Source: Jacaranda mimosifolia | Lineage: Eukaryota; Streptophyta; Magnoliopsida; Lamiales; Bignoniaceae | DNA length: 64,000 nt | Assembly: GCA_018894105.1 (NCBI GenBank) | Contig: CM032127.1 | Span: 34,430,760-34,494,759, forward strand | Direction of reading: 5' to 3' | In this document: in pieces, positions 49,093 through 60,170 of the stretch | Numbering within the stretch: position 1 is the first letter of the stretch | Layout: the number at the start of each line of letters is the position of its first letter | Notes under the pieces: generated by a model | The model's database searches: none | The model's input: the letters and a program-made list of their open reading frames with translations, nothing else | What the model was told of the DNA's origin: nothing | Made by a program: the position numbers and the translations under genes

Positions 49093-49389
49093 GCAATATG
49101 CTTGGGCATAGCTTAGCTAGAACCCCCATACTTATAATTTTTTGTAGTTCCTTTTCAGATGGGCTCGAGGCCTTATAAATCCATTTTCTTTATGTTATGA
49201 ACCCGAGCCCATGACTTCATGTAAGCAAGCTTTGGTTAAAGAAATATATCCTTTGCTCGATTAACGTGTTCAAGTTCGCTTGTGCATTCACTTTTATTTT
49301 CATTTTCATTTTTCTTTCATAACTGTCTGAGCTCGCGCCTTCACACACTTCACGACCCCAAGATGAAGGTCCTACCTAGAACCTACGTA

Positions 49390-49890
49390 AAATCCTATTG
49401 TGCCTTGGATCTTGCACAGACCTGATATAAGATCTCGATCCCCTTGACTAGAGATCTTTTTGGCATTTAGGTCTTACTCAGATCCAATACAAGATCTCTA
49501 TCCCGGTGACTTGGGATATTCTTGGCATTTGGATCTTGTGTAAATCCAATACAAGTTATCAATCTCACTGACTTGGGATCTTCTTGGCGTTTGGATCTTG
49601 CAATGATCTAATACAAGATATCGATCCCGCTGATTTGGGATCTTCTTGGCGGTTGGATCTTGCTCAGATCTAATACAAGATCTCGATCCCGCTAACTGGG
49701 AATCTTTTTGGCGTTTGGATCTTGCGCAGATCCAAGATATTAATCCAATTGACTTGGGATCTTCTTGGCATCTGGATTTTGCTCAGATCCAATATAAGAT
49801 CTCAATCCCGTTGACTAGGGATCTTTTTGGCATTTGGATCTTGCTTAGATCTAATACTAGATCCCGCTGACTTATGATCTTTTTGGAAAT
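49390..49890. repeat. 62-bp tandem repeat between antisense ORF and pol
   Basis: About eight diverged copies of a unit containing GGATCTTGCTCAGATCC, AATACAAGATCTCGATCCC and GACTTGGGATCTTCTTGGC. The first clean copies are spaced 62 bp. The ORF at 49646-49870 is a read-through of this repeat and is not a gene. Related tandem arrays are known in non-coding parts of Tat-clade elements. Confidence 0.82.
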
Positions 49891-50039
49891 AGCATGAATG
49901 ACATTATATAGAGAGTAAATTTGAAATAGCATAAACAACATTATGTAGAGACTAAATTCGCAGGACTAATTACAGAGTAATTCATGCAATTGAAACACAT
50001 TACAAAGGTCATTAGCCATATACTGGCTTAACATAGTTT

Positions 50040-51410
50040 TTTTTCAAATTTTGCACATTCCATGACCTTGGTAACTCCTTGCTTTAAGCATCTTGCAACC
50101 TGTATGACCCCTACCTGGTTACTCTGACCACTTTGTACGGTCCCTCCCAATTCGGGTCTACCTTCCCTACATGTTTTGAGACTTCTACCTTTTTCAGGAC
50201 CCACTTTTCTACTTGGAAGCTTCTCTATTGAATTTTCTTGTTATAGTGCCTTGCCATGATGTTATTATATTCTTTGATCTTGACATAAGCTCTGTCTTGC
50301 TCTTCCTCAATTACCTTAACTCGAACTCTTTGGCCTCACTATTGCTTTCTGGTTCATACTCCAAGATTCTTCCAATAAGTTTGTCAATTTCAACTGGGAT
50401 CACAACTTCTGCCCCATACACTAAACAACATGGGGTTTGTCCTGTGGCCATTTTAGGGGTAGTGTGATATGCCCACAAGGCTCCTGGGAGCTTATCAGCC
50501 TAGCCTCCCTTCGCCTCATTTAATCGAGCCTTGAGATTCTTTAAGAGGCAGCGGTTACTTACTTCTATCTTGCCATTTGCCTTTGGGTTCCCAACTGACA
50601 TGGACATTTGTTCAATTTTGAGCTCCTTACCAGCCTGTTATTTTCTTCCCATAGAATTGAGTTCCTTTATCTGAGATCTAAACCCTAGGGATCCTGAACC
50701 GGCATATAATGTTCTTCCAAAGGAAGTTTATGACCTCCTTTTCAGTGACCTTCACTGATGCCTCTGCTTCTACCCATTTATTGAAATATTCCATGGCCAC
50801 TATCACGAACCTTTTCTGACCCCGTGCTGGCGGGAAAGAGCCTAGTATATCAATCCCCCAATGGTCAAAGGGACACAACACGGGGATTAGTTCCATCGGA
50901 ATGATGGGTCAATGGGCAAGATTGGCATGGAACTGACATTTCTCATATTTTTTTACCAAGGCTACCGCGTCCTGATTCATAGTGGCCAAAAGTAGCCTTG
51001 TCTAAGGGTCTTCAGTGCCAAAGACCTTCCACCTGAGTCCACAACTACCCTTATGGATCTCTCTCATCATGTACTCTACCCTTTCGGGTCCTATATATTT
51101 TAATAATGGCCCCTCAATAGATCTTTTGTATAGTTCCTCATTGATCATAGCGAACCGATTTGCCTTGAAGGCTAACCTCTTTGCCTCCATCGGGTCCTCC
51201 GACAGGGTCCCATTTGTCAAGTATCGAATCAGATCATCCTTCCAAGTTGCCTCATCCTTTGGCTGCTCTTTCTCCCTCTCTCTTTTCCAGGAGCGTCACT
51301 CTCCAATTTAGAATGCTCAGCTCCTAGCAGAGTTATGGTTACACTCTGGGTTCCTATGGTTGAACTGCCAAACTTAGCCAAAGCATCTGTTTTTCTATTT
51401 TCTTCCCTTG
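50040..51410 (-). pseudogene. Gypsy-1 integrase remnant
   Basis: High to low coordinates: a degraded HHCC zinc region (IHKGSCGLR near 51060, then KCQFHA near 50935), the core start PFDHWGIDILGSFP with the first catalytic D (about 50870) and MEYFNKWVEAEA (about 50795). Frame-broken middle parts follow, then the C-terminal PNWEGPYKVVRVTR module at about 50110-50160. The frames are broken repeatedly, so it is non-functional. Confidence 0.82.
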
Positions 51411-52161
51411 GGATCTACTGCACTTGGAAAAATTTAAACTCCGACCTAAGTTCTTTTACCTTTCTCAGGTATTCCATCATGGATTTTTCTCGAGTCTCAA
51501 ATGTTCCTTCAATTTGAATCATCACTAGCTGTGAGTCGGTGTAGACATTCAATCTTTTAACATTAATGCACTTCGTGACCTTCAATCCTATGATCATGGC
51601 CTCATACTTAGCTTCATTGTTAGTGACCCCAAAGGCTAGCTTAACCATGAACTTAAGCTCCATAGATTCGAGTCCTTTAAAGAAAATTTTAGCTCCTCCA
51701 TACTGCAACGTAGTGGACCCATCAACATGCATCATCCAGGTTTCCTTGCCGGGCTCAGGGTCTTGTTCTACCATCTCGACCACGAAGTCGGCCAAGACCT
51801 GGGCCTTTACAGAGCTCCTGCTTTGATATTCTATGTCGAACTCCCCCAGCTCTATGGACCACTTGATCAGCCTCCCTGAAATATTGAGCTTGGCAAGGAC
51901 ATGTTTCAATGGATGGTTGGTCAAGATAATAATTCTGTGAGATTGGAAATAGAGCCTCAATTTCCTCGCTGTCATCACAAGAGCTAGAGCCAACTTCTCA
52001 ACCTCCAAATATTTGCGTTTTGCCCCTTGCAACACCTTGCATACATAATATACAGGCTTGTGAACTGAATTTTCCTCCCGAACTAATACCGAACTGACCT
52101 CATATTCTGACGTTGCTAAATATAAATATAAATATAGAGGCTCCCAAAAAATAGGATTCAT
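51411..52161 (-). pseudogene. Gypsy-1 tandem RNase H domains
   Basis: A 248-codon open frame. The first half is the gypsy-type RNase H with PVYYVCKVLQGAKRKYLEVE and LALALVMTARKLRLYFQSH. The second half is an additional RNase H starting WMMHVDGSTT, with NNEAKYEAMIIGL and VYTDSQLVMIQIEG; the aspartate/glutamate/aspartate pattern is in place. A second, archaeal-type RNase H is an established feature of plant Tat elements. The final catalytic residue is not clear. Confidence 0.85.
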
Positions 52162-53000
52162 AGCAGGGATGGCGAGGCTAGGTACTTATTGAGGTCTTGA
52201 AATGCTTTCTCACATTCACTGTCCCATTGAAAGTTCTTCATGTTCCTCAAAATCTTAAAAAATGGCGGACTCTTATCAGCCGATCTCGAGATGAACCAAA
52301 TTAATGATGCAATCCTTCCAGTCAACTTCTATATGTCCTTTATTGATTTGGGCAAGCTCATATCGGTTATAGCTTTGATTTTTTCCAAGTTGGCCTCTAT
52401 CCCACACCTACTGACTAAGTATCCCAAGAACTTTCCTCCATTGACCACGAAAGTGCATTTAGCTGGGTTAAGCTTTACCAAGTGGTCGAGCTCATTCAAG
52501 CTTTTAACTAGCATGTCGTCCACATATGCCTCCATAGTTACCCTGATCTTATCCTTGAACATCTTGTTCACCAATCTTTGGTAAGTGGCTCCCGCATTCT
52601 ACAGCTTGAACGACATAAAATTATAATAAAAGATCCCTCTTTTAGTAATAAAGGTCGTCTTGTTTCAGTCCTCTTCAGCCATGAAAATTTAGTGGTATCC
52701 CTAGAAAGCATCCATCATGCTAAAGAGAGCATACCCTGCTGTGGAGTCCACTAGCACGTCAATCCAATGCAAAGGATAAGGGTCCTTCAGGCAAGTCTTA
52801 TTCAGGTCTGAGTAGTTTATGCATATCCTCAATTTTCCTTCCGTCTTGAGCATAACCATTGCATTCAAAAGCCATTTTGTGAACTAAATCTCAACAACAT
52901 AACCCGCACCCAAAAGTTTATTCACTTCGTCCTATATGATTTGGTTTTTCATTACTCTATGGTTCTTTTTCTTCTGCTGGACGAGTCTAACCTCAGGATC
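52162..53000 (-). pseudogene. Gypsy-1 reverse transcriptase remnant
   Basis: Minus strand, in order: VNKLLGAGYVVEI, KLRICINYSDLNK, KDPYPLHWIDVLVDST, then NAGATYQRLVNKMF and the active site AYVDDMLVKS (about 52505), followed by LNPAKCTFVVNGGKFLGYLVS. Several in-frame stops interrupt the first half. The YVDD motif is intact. Confidence 0.86.
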
Positions 53001-53912
53001 CACATTTAGCCTGTGCATTATCACCTCAGGGTCTATCCCTTCAAAATATGAGGGCTTCCAGGCAAAGATGTTGGCATTTTTGCTCAAAAATTCAATGGTT
53101 AAGAACTACAGTTTTGGGGTCATTTGGGTCACAATCCTTGTTATCTTTCATGGGTCCCCTGGTACTAGCTCGACCTCCTTGACCCCTAATGTTGGCTCAA
53201 TTCTGCACTCCTCCACTTGCTTCTTCTTATTATCCTCTTGAGGTTGCAAGTTTGCAATATCTTCGATAGAGGTCACAATCACTTTCTTGCCTTTTGACCT
53301 CGACTCTGACCTCGAGCTTTCTTCCTTCGACCCCAAAGTCCCAGTCTTGAGTCTCTTTTTTCGAAAAACATGGTAGTATTCTCTTGCCTTATCTTGGTCA
53401 CAACATACTTCTCCAATCCCCCATTTAGTCGAGAACTTCATTTTGAGATGAAAAATTGAGACTATTATCTGTAACTGATTCAATTAGGGTCTTCCTAAGA
53501 CCACATTATATACGAACGGAGCATCAACCACCAAGAGTTTAAGCATAAGGGTTCTTCGGTAAGGTTCTATTCCTAGGGATACCGGGAGGTCTATAGTCCC
53601 TGTCGGTGTAACTTCAGCTCCTCTAAATCTCGTTAAGGGTGTGTATACTGGCGAGATCCTCGTGAGTGTGAGCTCTGTCTTTTTTAAGTCTTCCAAAAAT
53701 ATTATATCCACAAAACTTCCATTATCCACCAAGACTTTGTGCATGGAGAAATTAGCTATGTCCATAGTGATGCCATCAAAAGTAATAATAATGGGTTGGT
53801 CAGTAATATTCAGCACATGTTTTTTTTTCTTTCTAATTTGCCTAGTTTTTAATGGCCCTGATATGTTTCTTTCTTGCACTATGGGAGTCTCCCAATGTGA
53901 GACCTCCTGCAA
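53001..53912 (-). pseudogene. Gypsy-1 aspartic protease region
   Basis: The segment 53912-53484 has the retropepsin-like pattern: KVLVDNGSFVDIIF with catalytic D-N-G (D-S/T/N-G), then VYTPLTRFRGAEVTPTG and LLVVDAPFVYNVVLGRP. After a stop it continues (53483-53148) with LKMKFSTKWGIGEVCCDQ and a basic, acidic linker towards RT. The same arrangement is seen in Gypsy-2 (61700-62150). Confidence 0.84.
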
Positions 53913-55230
53913 TCATGTATATGACCCCGCGCCGGGGTAAATTATCCCCCAATAGCTCATTTGCTACCTCTTTGCATTTTTTCTTCTTGCTGCGGGACCT
54001 ACTTTGGGTTCGAGATTAGTTCTGCTTCTTCACATGCTCCTTCGGGTTCTTGCCCTTTGGACTTGAACTCCTTAGCAGCGAACTCCTTCAAGTATCCCTA
54101 TCTAATGAGCCTCTCCACTTCATCTTTGAGCTGAATGCAATCCTCTATGTTATGACCCCAATCTTTATGGAAGCGGCAATACTTATTCGATTTCCATCTT
54201 GCTGGTGTATCTCATATCTTTTGGGGCCACTGCAATATCTTTAATCCCTCAATGGCCATAAGCATGTGGGATCTCATGGTGTTGAGTGAGGCATAGTGGT
54301 TGTACTTCTAAGGTAGAGAGTAGAGGCGATCTTTTTCAGATCGGGTCTTGTGAGATCTTTGATCTTTTTCAGATCTTCGGGGAGTATTTTTTGACCACTC
54401 ATGGTCCTTCATGGTGTTGAGCTATTCCTCATAAATGTAACGTTGAGCTACCTCCATCAACTGCTCCATCTCCTCTAGGGGCTCCTTAGCGAAAGCTGAA
54501 GCTAGGGGTCCTTTCTTGAGGCCATGGATAAAAATGCTTATGACCATATCAATGCATAGGTATTGCACCTCTAGCATCTCATTGTTAAACTTATTCATGA
54601 ACACTCTCAAGGTCTTATCCTCCCTCTTCTGTATAGTAAATAGATAAGTGACAGACCTCTTAAACTTTCTCTTACTTGCAAATTGGTATAGGAAATTCCT
54701 TATGAACTGGTCATAAGATACTATCGTTCCCAAGACCTGCCCCATAAACTATTTCTGCACTTTCCCACTTAGTGTTGTTATGAAGATCTTGGAGTTCATG
54801 GCATCTGATTACCCGTACAAGTTCATAATATTTTTAAAAGCTATTACATATTCCTGTGGGTCCTTACATTCATCATACTTAGGTAAGTCTGGGAGCTTAA
54901 AGTGTGATGCCACTGACTCGACCAATATTTCAGCAAAAAATGGTGAGTTCTTTTTCTACAATGCTGAGGTCCCTTTCATTTTAAGTTCGTCTATCTTCCT
55001 GCTCAATTGCTCGACCTAGTCACTAATCTCATTGACCTCCTCCCTACAGAGTGAAGGTTGGGGTGTTTTGAGTGCAGGGTCATCCCTTTTTAATGTCAAT
55101 AGCTCCAACCTTGATCCTTTTTCCCTCTGGTACACATTTAGTGGGTAATTTGGCTTTCTCGCTGTTTTACTCCCCGCCTCATCAGAGTTCGCCATCTCCT
55201 TACCCCTTGAAATTCTCAAAACGTGCACCC
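53913..55230 (-). pseudogene. Gypsy-1 gag remnant
   Basis: N-terminal part at about 55228-55016, then the retrotransposon gag core around 54920-54422, with FIRNFLYQFASKRKFKRS, TLRVFMNKFNNEML and PLEEMEQLMEVAQRYI. A zinc finger-like YCRFHKDWGHNIEDC follows at about 54190-54140. Stops occur at several points. The layout agrees with Tat-clade gag. Confidence 0.83.
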
Positions 55231-55604
55231 CTTCGGCTAGTGAAGGACCTGGCCTCTTTTTCGAAAACAGTGGTCAGTTCACCAACACTTGGGCTGCATG
55301 GAGAGGCGCCACCACTTCCACCCTACTTCTATGCTCATGCTCTTCCCAGAATCGCTGGCTCATCTCAAAAACCAATTGTCCTAGGTCATTTCTACTATTT
55401 GCACAATCTGAGTCCCACTGAGGTCTTGTGCCAAGGTCCCCTGCCCTGTTCCAATTTGAGTGCCTTGTTGCACAATGATGGGTAGCGTGGAGAAGTAGGC
55501 GATATCGGTGGTGACGGGGATATAAGGATCAGAGTATCTATAGTTTGTCTTGGAGTTTTATCCATCACTAACAGCTAACTCTTGCAACCAATGAATCAAG
55601 TCAG

Positions 55605-55625
55605 AATTCCCACAGACAACGCCAA
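55605..55625 (-). other. Gypsy-1 primer-binding site region
   Basis: Minus strand TTGGCGTTGTCTGTGGGAA directly after the 5' LTR, close to the TTTGGCACCATCTGTGGGAA of Gypsy-2. The matching tRNA was not determined. Confidence 0.78.
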
Positions 55626-55626
55626 C

Positions 55627-56142
55627 TGATGCAGCTCGGGTTCCCATGTTTGACCTCGATCGAATTACCGAAAGTAACCCTACCTAAGACCTCAACCTCG
55701 ACCCGAGCCCACACAAGTGAATTTGGATCTTTAACCTGATCACAAAAGCACATGTTAGGCTAGCTGAGATTGCCCTCAGCTAAGGCTATTCGATGCTTAT
55801 GTTAGTGACTTGCTGTGGAGATCGAATAAGCTCAAGATAAATAGTGGAACTTTTAAGTGATAGTGATTAGTGACAACTTGACCTGAAAATGGGTAGATCT
55901 TTTCCTTTTATAGGTGGTTAGTTGTCCTTTTCCGTATCAATCGAGGTGGCACATCACTGTGCATTAGATCTTCTCTTGATCAACAGTTTGTAGCTCGGGT
56001 CATAGCCCGAATCGGGTCGAGTTCATGTGGGCCACAACTCGACCTAAAGAAGAAAATGTGGATCCTGTCCTGTTCGGGCAATTAAGCTGGGGTCCAAGGG
56101 AAAAATGGTCCTTTCAGTTCTTTTCCATAATAATTACTATCA
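55627..56142 (-). mobile_element. Gypsy-1 5' LTR
   Basis: 516 bp, same sequence family as 45852-46362 with scattered differences. On the minus strand it starts TGATAGTAATTATTATGG and ends GAGCTGCATCA. The differences between the two LTRs and the broken pol point to an old insertion. Confidence 0.88.
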
Positions 56143-56459
56143 TTTTTGTTTTTTAATTATTTTTGATCATTTTATTTTTTTATCCATGTCAAAAACAAAC
56201 AAAATGATAAAGATTTGTTTCAACTTTGATGTTTTTTGTATAGTACGAAACAAAACATGCTTTTGGATTATGTTTGAGTAGATGAATTTGAAATTAAGAA
56301 TTTTAAATATATAATTATATTAATTTTTCTTAGTGCTTTTTGTTTAATATTTCTAATATTTATAAAAAAATATCAATTTCTCTAAGCTATAATTAAATTA
56401 AATATAATAAATTTTAAAATTTTAAATTATCCCCGTGCAATTCAAGGGTTGAAAGCTAG
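56143..56459 (+). mobile_element. Helitron, 3' end (continuation after Gypsy-1)
   Basis: The last 120 bp matches the end of the Helitron at 58255: TAATATTTATAAAAAAAT, then CCCCGTGCAATTCAAGGG and the terminal CTAG followed by T. The GC-rich segment in place of the hairpin is degenerate. CTRR-T is the established Helitron 3' signature. Confidence 0.68.
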
Positions 56460-56700
56460 TTTATTATTAAAATTGAGCTTAATCAAATTAATTGTAAATT
56501 AGTAATAATAATTAATAAGTCAATAAAGAACTAAAAATCAATATATGAACAATGAAGTTAGTCAGAATAAAGTTATTGTCGTTTGCCTTTATAACTAATA
56601 TATGTAGTTGTAATTTTATTAATATTAACTAATTATGGAGTCAATCATTAATTAGAAAAACTAACTTAATCAATAAAAATTATTTTTTTTAATTTTAAAA
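56460..56700. other. Short AT-rich segment between two Helitron copies
   Basis: No gene. It contains AAATTGAGCTTAATCAA, like the array units of CACTA-like copy 2, so it may be the continuation of that element beyond the Helitron. Confidence 0.4.
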
Positions 56701-58255
56701 TCTAATGTATTAAAATAAAATGATGTTCATTCCTATTTAAGGTATATTTCTTATGCAACAATTATGTGAATAAGTTAGTTTTATTCATATTTACCATGTA
56801 AATATGTTCCATATATAATATATTGTAACTTCCTATAACATATTTCCATATATAACATACATGTAATTTTTTATATTAATTTTTGTAACTCCCTATATTA
56901 ATATATAATTTTTGTAACTCCTTCTTATATTGTTAATTTTATTCCTTTTTCCTATGTCAACATATGCACATATATATATATATCTACATATATAATATTC
57001 TATCTATATTTTTTAATATTAATTTAAATTTTTTTTATTAGTTCGTCTTTTATAACTCCATATCTAATGTTGATAAACATTCAATATGCATATTAACATA
57101 TACAATTTTTATATTAAGTTTTATAATTCTTTATTTTAATATATAATTTTTGTACTCCTTTCTATACATATTGTCTAATAGTTTTTTTAATATTTGTCAT
57201 TTGCATTCTCAAACTGATTTTTTGAATAATTATGAACAAACACATACATGCATAGACACACACACACACACACACATACATATATATATACATATGTGTA
57301 TATAACCAGATATATACATATGTCTATTTGTTAATGCAATTTAATTAACATGTCATGCTTAAACTAAAATCATTACAATAATTCGTGTTAAATATAATTT
57401 AAACATACAATTTACTATTTCAAAATAGAGAAATATTTGTCTTTTTTCTCCACCTCTATTAAATCATTCTCTTATAATTTAATTTTAAGTTATATTATGT
57501 TCTTCCATGAGTTACTTTTATTCTATAATTTAACATTTTAATTAAGTTAAACCATAGTTGAGAAAATTTATAATCTAACCTAAATTTTTTTAAAAATATA
57601 TGAACTAGAATATTCTAAATAAACAATGTACTATTTAAAAATATAAAAATATTGGTCTTCTTTTTCTCCAACTCTATGGGATCATTTTCTTGGCATGTTA
57701 AAATTTATTTTTTATTCTTGAACATGCATGTATGTATGATGCTTATATATTTTTCTAATGTTTGAAATTTTATGCCAATGAACTAAGAAAATTTATTAAA
57801 AGAAAGAAAGAAAGAAAGAAAGTTGAAGGTTCAATTTTATGGCAATTTTAATATTTTATTTTCTATTACTTAAGTTTATTTTTCAACATTGAATTTTTTA
57901 ATTTTTCTTCAAACCAAATCAATGTTAAAGTTTTTTTTTTTTTTTTTAATTTTATCATCCACTATGTTTTATGAATAGTTTATTGAATTTATGAAGTGAT
58001 TTAAAATTTAGTCGTTAATTTATGTGTAGAAATAATGTATGAAATTTGATCTGATAATACATAAATTATATTCATACAAAATATTGTTATGTCTCATTTA
58101 CATCATCAATTATATTATATCAACAAAATTCTTTATTTTTTAGGTGATATATTTATAATATTTATAAAAAAATTTAATATCTAAACTATAGTTAAAATTA
58201 AATAAAATAAAAATTTAAATTTATTGCCCGGTGCAACGCACGAATTGACAACTAG
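56701..58255 (+). mobile_element. Non-autonomous Helitron, apparently end to end
   Basis: Starts TCTAATGTATTAAAATAAAA after an A and ends with GTGCAACGCAC, a perfect 4-bp stem with an AAC loop, then 12 bases later CTAG, followed by T. Length 1,555 bp with no Rep/helicase coding. Both ends are homologous by eye to those of the gypsy-interrupted copy. It contains a CA/TA microsatellite at 57257-57310. Confidence 0.72.
57257..57310. repeat. (CA)n/(TA)n microsatellite
   Basis: Dinucleotide tract inside the Helitron at 56701-58255. Confidence 0.88.
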
Positions 58256-58323
58256 TAAGGTAGTAAGATACTGAACTAGTAAAAGGGACATTAAATGTTT
58301 TAAAATATTTAACTATACATGTA

Positions 58324-59252
58324 GGCTACGTTTGGTTGCAATGATGAGATTGGATGTCATATGATTAAGATGGATATGTAAGCCCTATAATATGTGAATA
58401 CCATTTAATAATTTATTTGGTTGTTAGATTTGAGAATATGGATATCCCAATAAAATTCACTTTTGTTGTTTGGTTGGTAAGTATTGATAATGTACAAACT
58501 AACTTTACGCTTTGGCACATTCAATGTATTTGCTAATATTTTATAGTAGAAAATAAATAATTTTTTTTTTTATATATTACTAAAAATTTTAATATTCTCA
58601 ATATATTTATTAAAATTTTACATTAGTAAAAAGAAAAAAATTAAGATAGAAGGAAAAAGAAAAAAAAAAGTAAATATTTGAAGTGAAAAATATTAGAGAA
58701 GAGAAAAGAAATTCAAAAATAATAATGAGGAAAATCCACTCAAAAAAATATCCAAATAGGGTAGGTACTTTATATATAGTATAGATATTTTATCATTTGG
58801 TGCTTAATCACTTCACTATACCAAGTTCATATTAATAACACTTTTTAAGTTGAATATTTTAAAATTTCAAATATACCAACATATGAAATAGATGACATAA
58901 GCTTACTAGGTAACTGTATATTTTTTAAATAATTAACCAGAATTATATATCGCATGCAAAAAATCAATGAAAATCATATAATTAATAATTAAGTAATAAA
59001 ATGAAACTTGTGCACTAATTAGTAAAATTTATAATCAAGGGACAAACATGTCTTTTTCATATTTTCGTAGTTGGAAATATTGACCATGATACTACATCCC
59101 ACCTCCTAGGTGGGATTCACAATACCTCACTTTGTTGGATTAGAAACCAGGCCACAAAATTGTGAAGGGCTCAACATTTTTGAACCAAACAAAAAAAATT
59201 GAGTTGGACAAACATTATGTCCAACCTAATCCTAGCAACCAAATGGAGTCGG
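58324..59252. mobile_element. DNA transposon-like element with degenerate TIRs
   Basis: Left GGCTACGTTTGGTTGC and the reverse complement of the right end CGACTCCATTTGGTTGC align, and the similarity goes on inward for about 40 bp. The 0.9-kb interior is AT-rich and non-coding. No flanking target duplication was seen. The TIR core GTTTGGTTG is shared with the element at 40445, but the rest differs. Confidence 0.45.
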
Positions 59253-59426
59253 AATTTATCAATTCATAATTTTACTTTTGTAGACTTGTAGTATTATTTT
59301 TTCAAAAAACTAATAACATTTATTTAAAAAAAAAACTTAATTAAACCTAAATCCTAAAATCCCACAACCCTATAAACTTTAATTTTAAAAATAATAATAA
59401 AAAATATATTTATTAATTAACTTTAT
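59253..59426. other. AT-rich spacer before Gypsy-2
   Basis: 174 bp with no recognisable feature. The last five bases, TTTAT, would be the target duplication of Gypsy-2, whose other end is outside the window. Confidence 0.5.
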
Positions 59427-60131
59427 TGATATGGGATGGCCCAAGTGGCTCGGCCCAAACCCCGTGGGCCCAAAGATGCAGCACCAGGCCCATCTTGCAA
59501 CCAGGGCCCATTGGCGCTATTGACCCTAGTCGACTTCGAAGATCCGATGGCGTGCCCAAGCAAATGAGCACTCGACCAGGCCTTGTAGGTCGATCATTCT
59601 TCCGACCAGAGAGGTCGGCAGAGCACAGTACCATCTTTGCCGCATTAAATACATTGACAGGTGGCATGTCTCTGCATTTATGGCGCATGCCGCCCCCTCC
59701 TTACCGCCTAGCGCAGCAGGCACATCAACAGTGTCCTACCCTATCCCTAAAACCTGGGAAGGCAGCCACCTAGAATAGTACAAGGATGGAAGATGACTAA
59801 TGGCTTCTCATGCAAGGACAAGGGTCCTCCCTATACATCAAGGGCATCTTAGACAAATCCCTAGGGAGAGAAGGCTATAAATACCCCCACTCCATCTTTT
59901 CAAAGGTATGCTATCATATATACAAAAAGCCCCCACTCTGCTGCTCATATTATCTAGTCGACCCGTATTGACTTGAGCGTCGGAGTCCCTAAGCCGATGG
60001 CTCCTCGGCTAGTATGATGTTTGCTAGTGATTGCAGGATTCAACCCATAAAAAATCATTTATTGACCAGATAGGTCAAACCTCATCGGAATATCTACCTA
60101 ATCCAACCCTAAACGGATCACATCCTCATCA
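59427..60131 (+). mobile_element. Gypsy-2 5' LTR
   Basis: Begins TGATATGGGATGG and ends TCATCA just before the PBS. It contains a good TATA box CTATAAATA at 59875-59883 and is GC-richer than its flanks. The open frames on both strands here (for example 59426-59773) are not protein-like. Boundaries are inferred from the PBS and the TG...CA rule because the second LTR is beyond the window. Confidence 0.75.
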
Positions 60132-60132
60132 T

Positions 60133-60153
60133 TTGGCACCATCTGTGGGAACT
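60133..60153 (+). other. Gypsy-2 primer-binding site region
   Basis: TTGGCACCATCTGTGGGAAC immediately after the LTR, equivalent to the Gypsy-1 site. Confidence 0.78.
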
Positions 60154-60170
60154 CTTGAGTCCGCTATCGA

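Noticed and set aside
59426..59773. 115-codon ORF at the right of the window
   Set aside because: Coincides with the GC-rich 5' LTR of Gypsy-2; overlapping ORFs exist on the other strand and none looks like a protein family.
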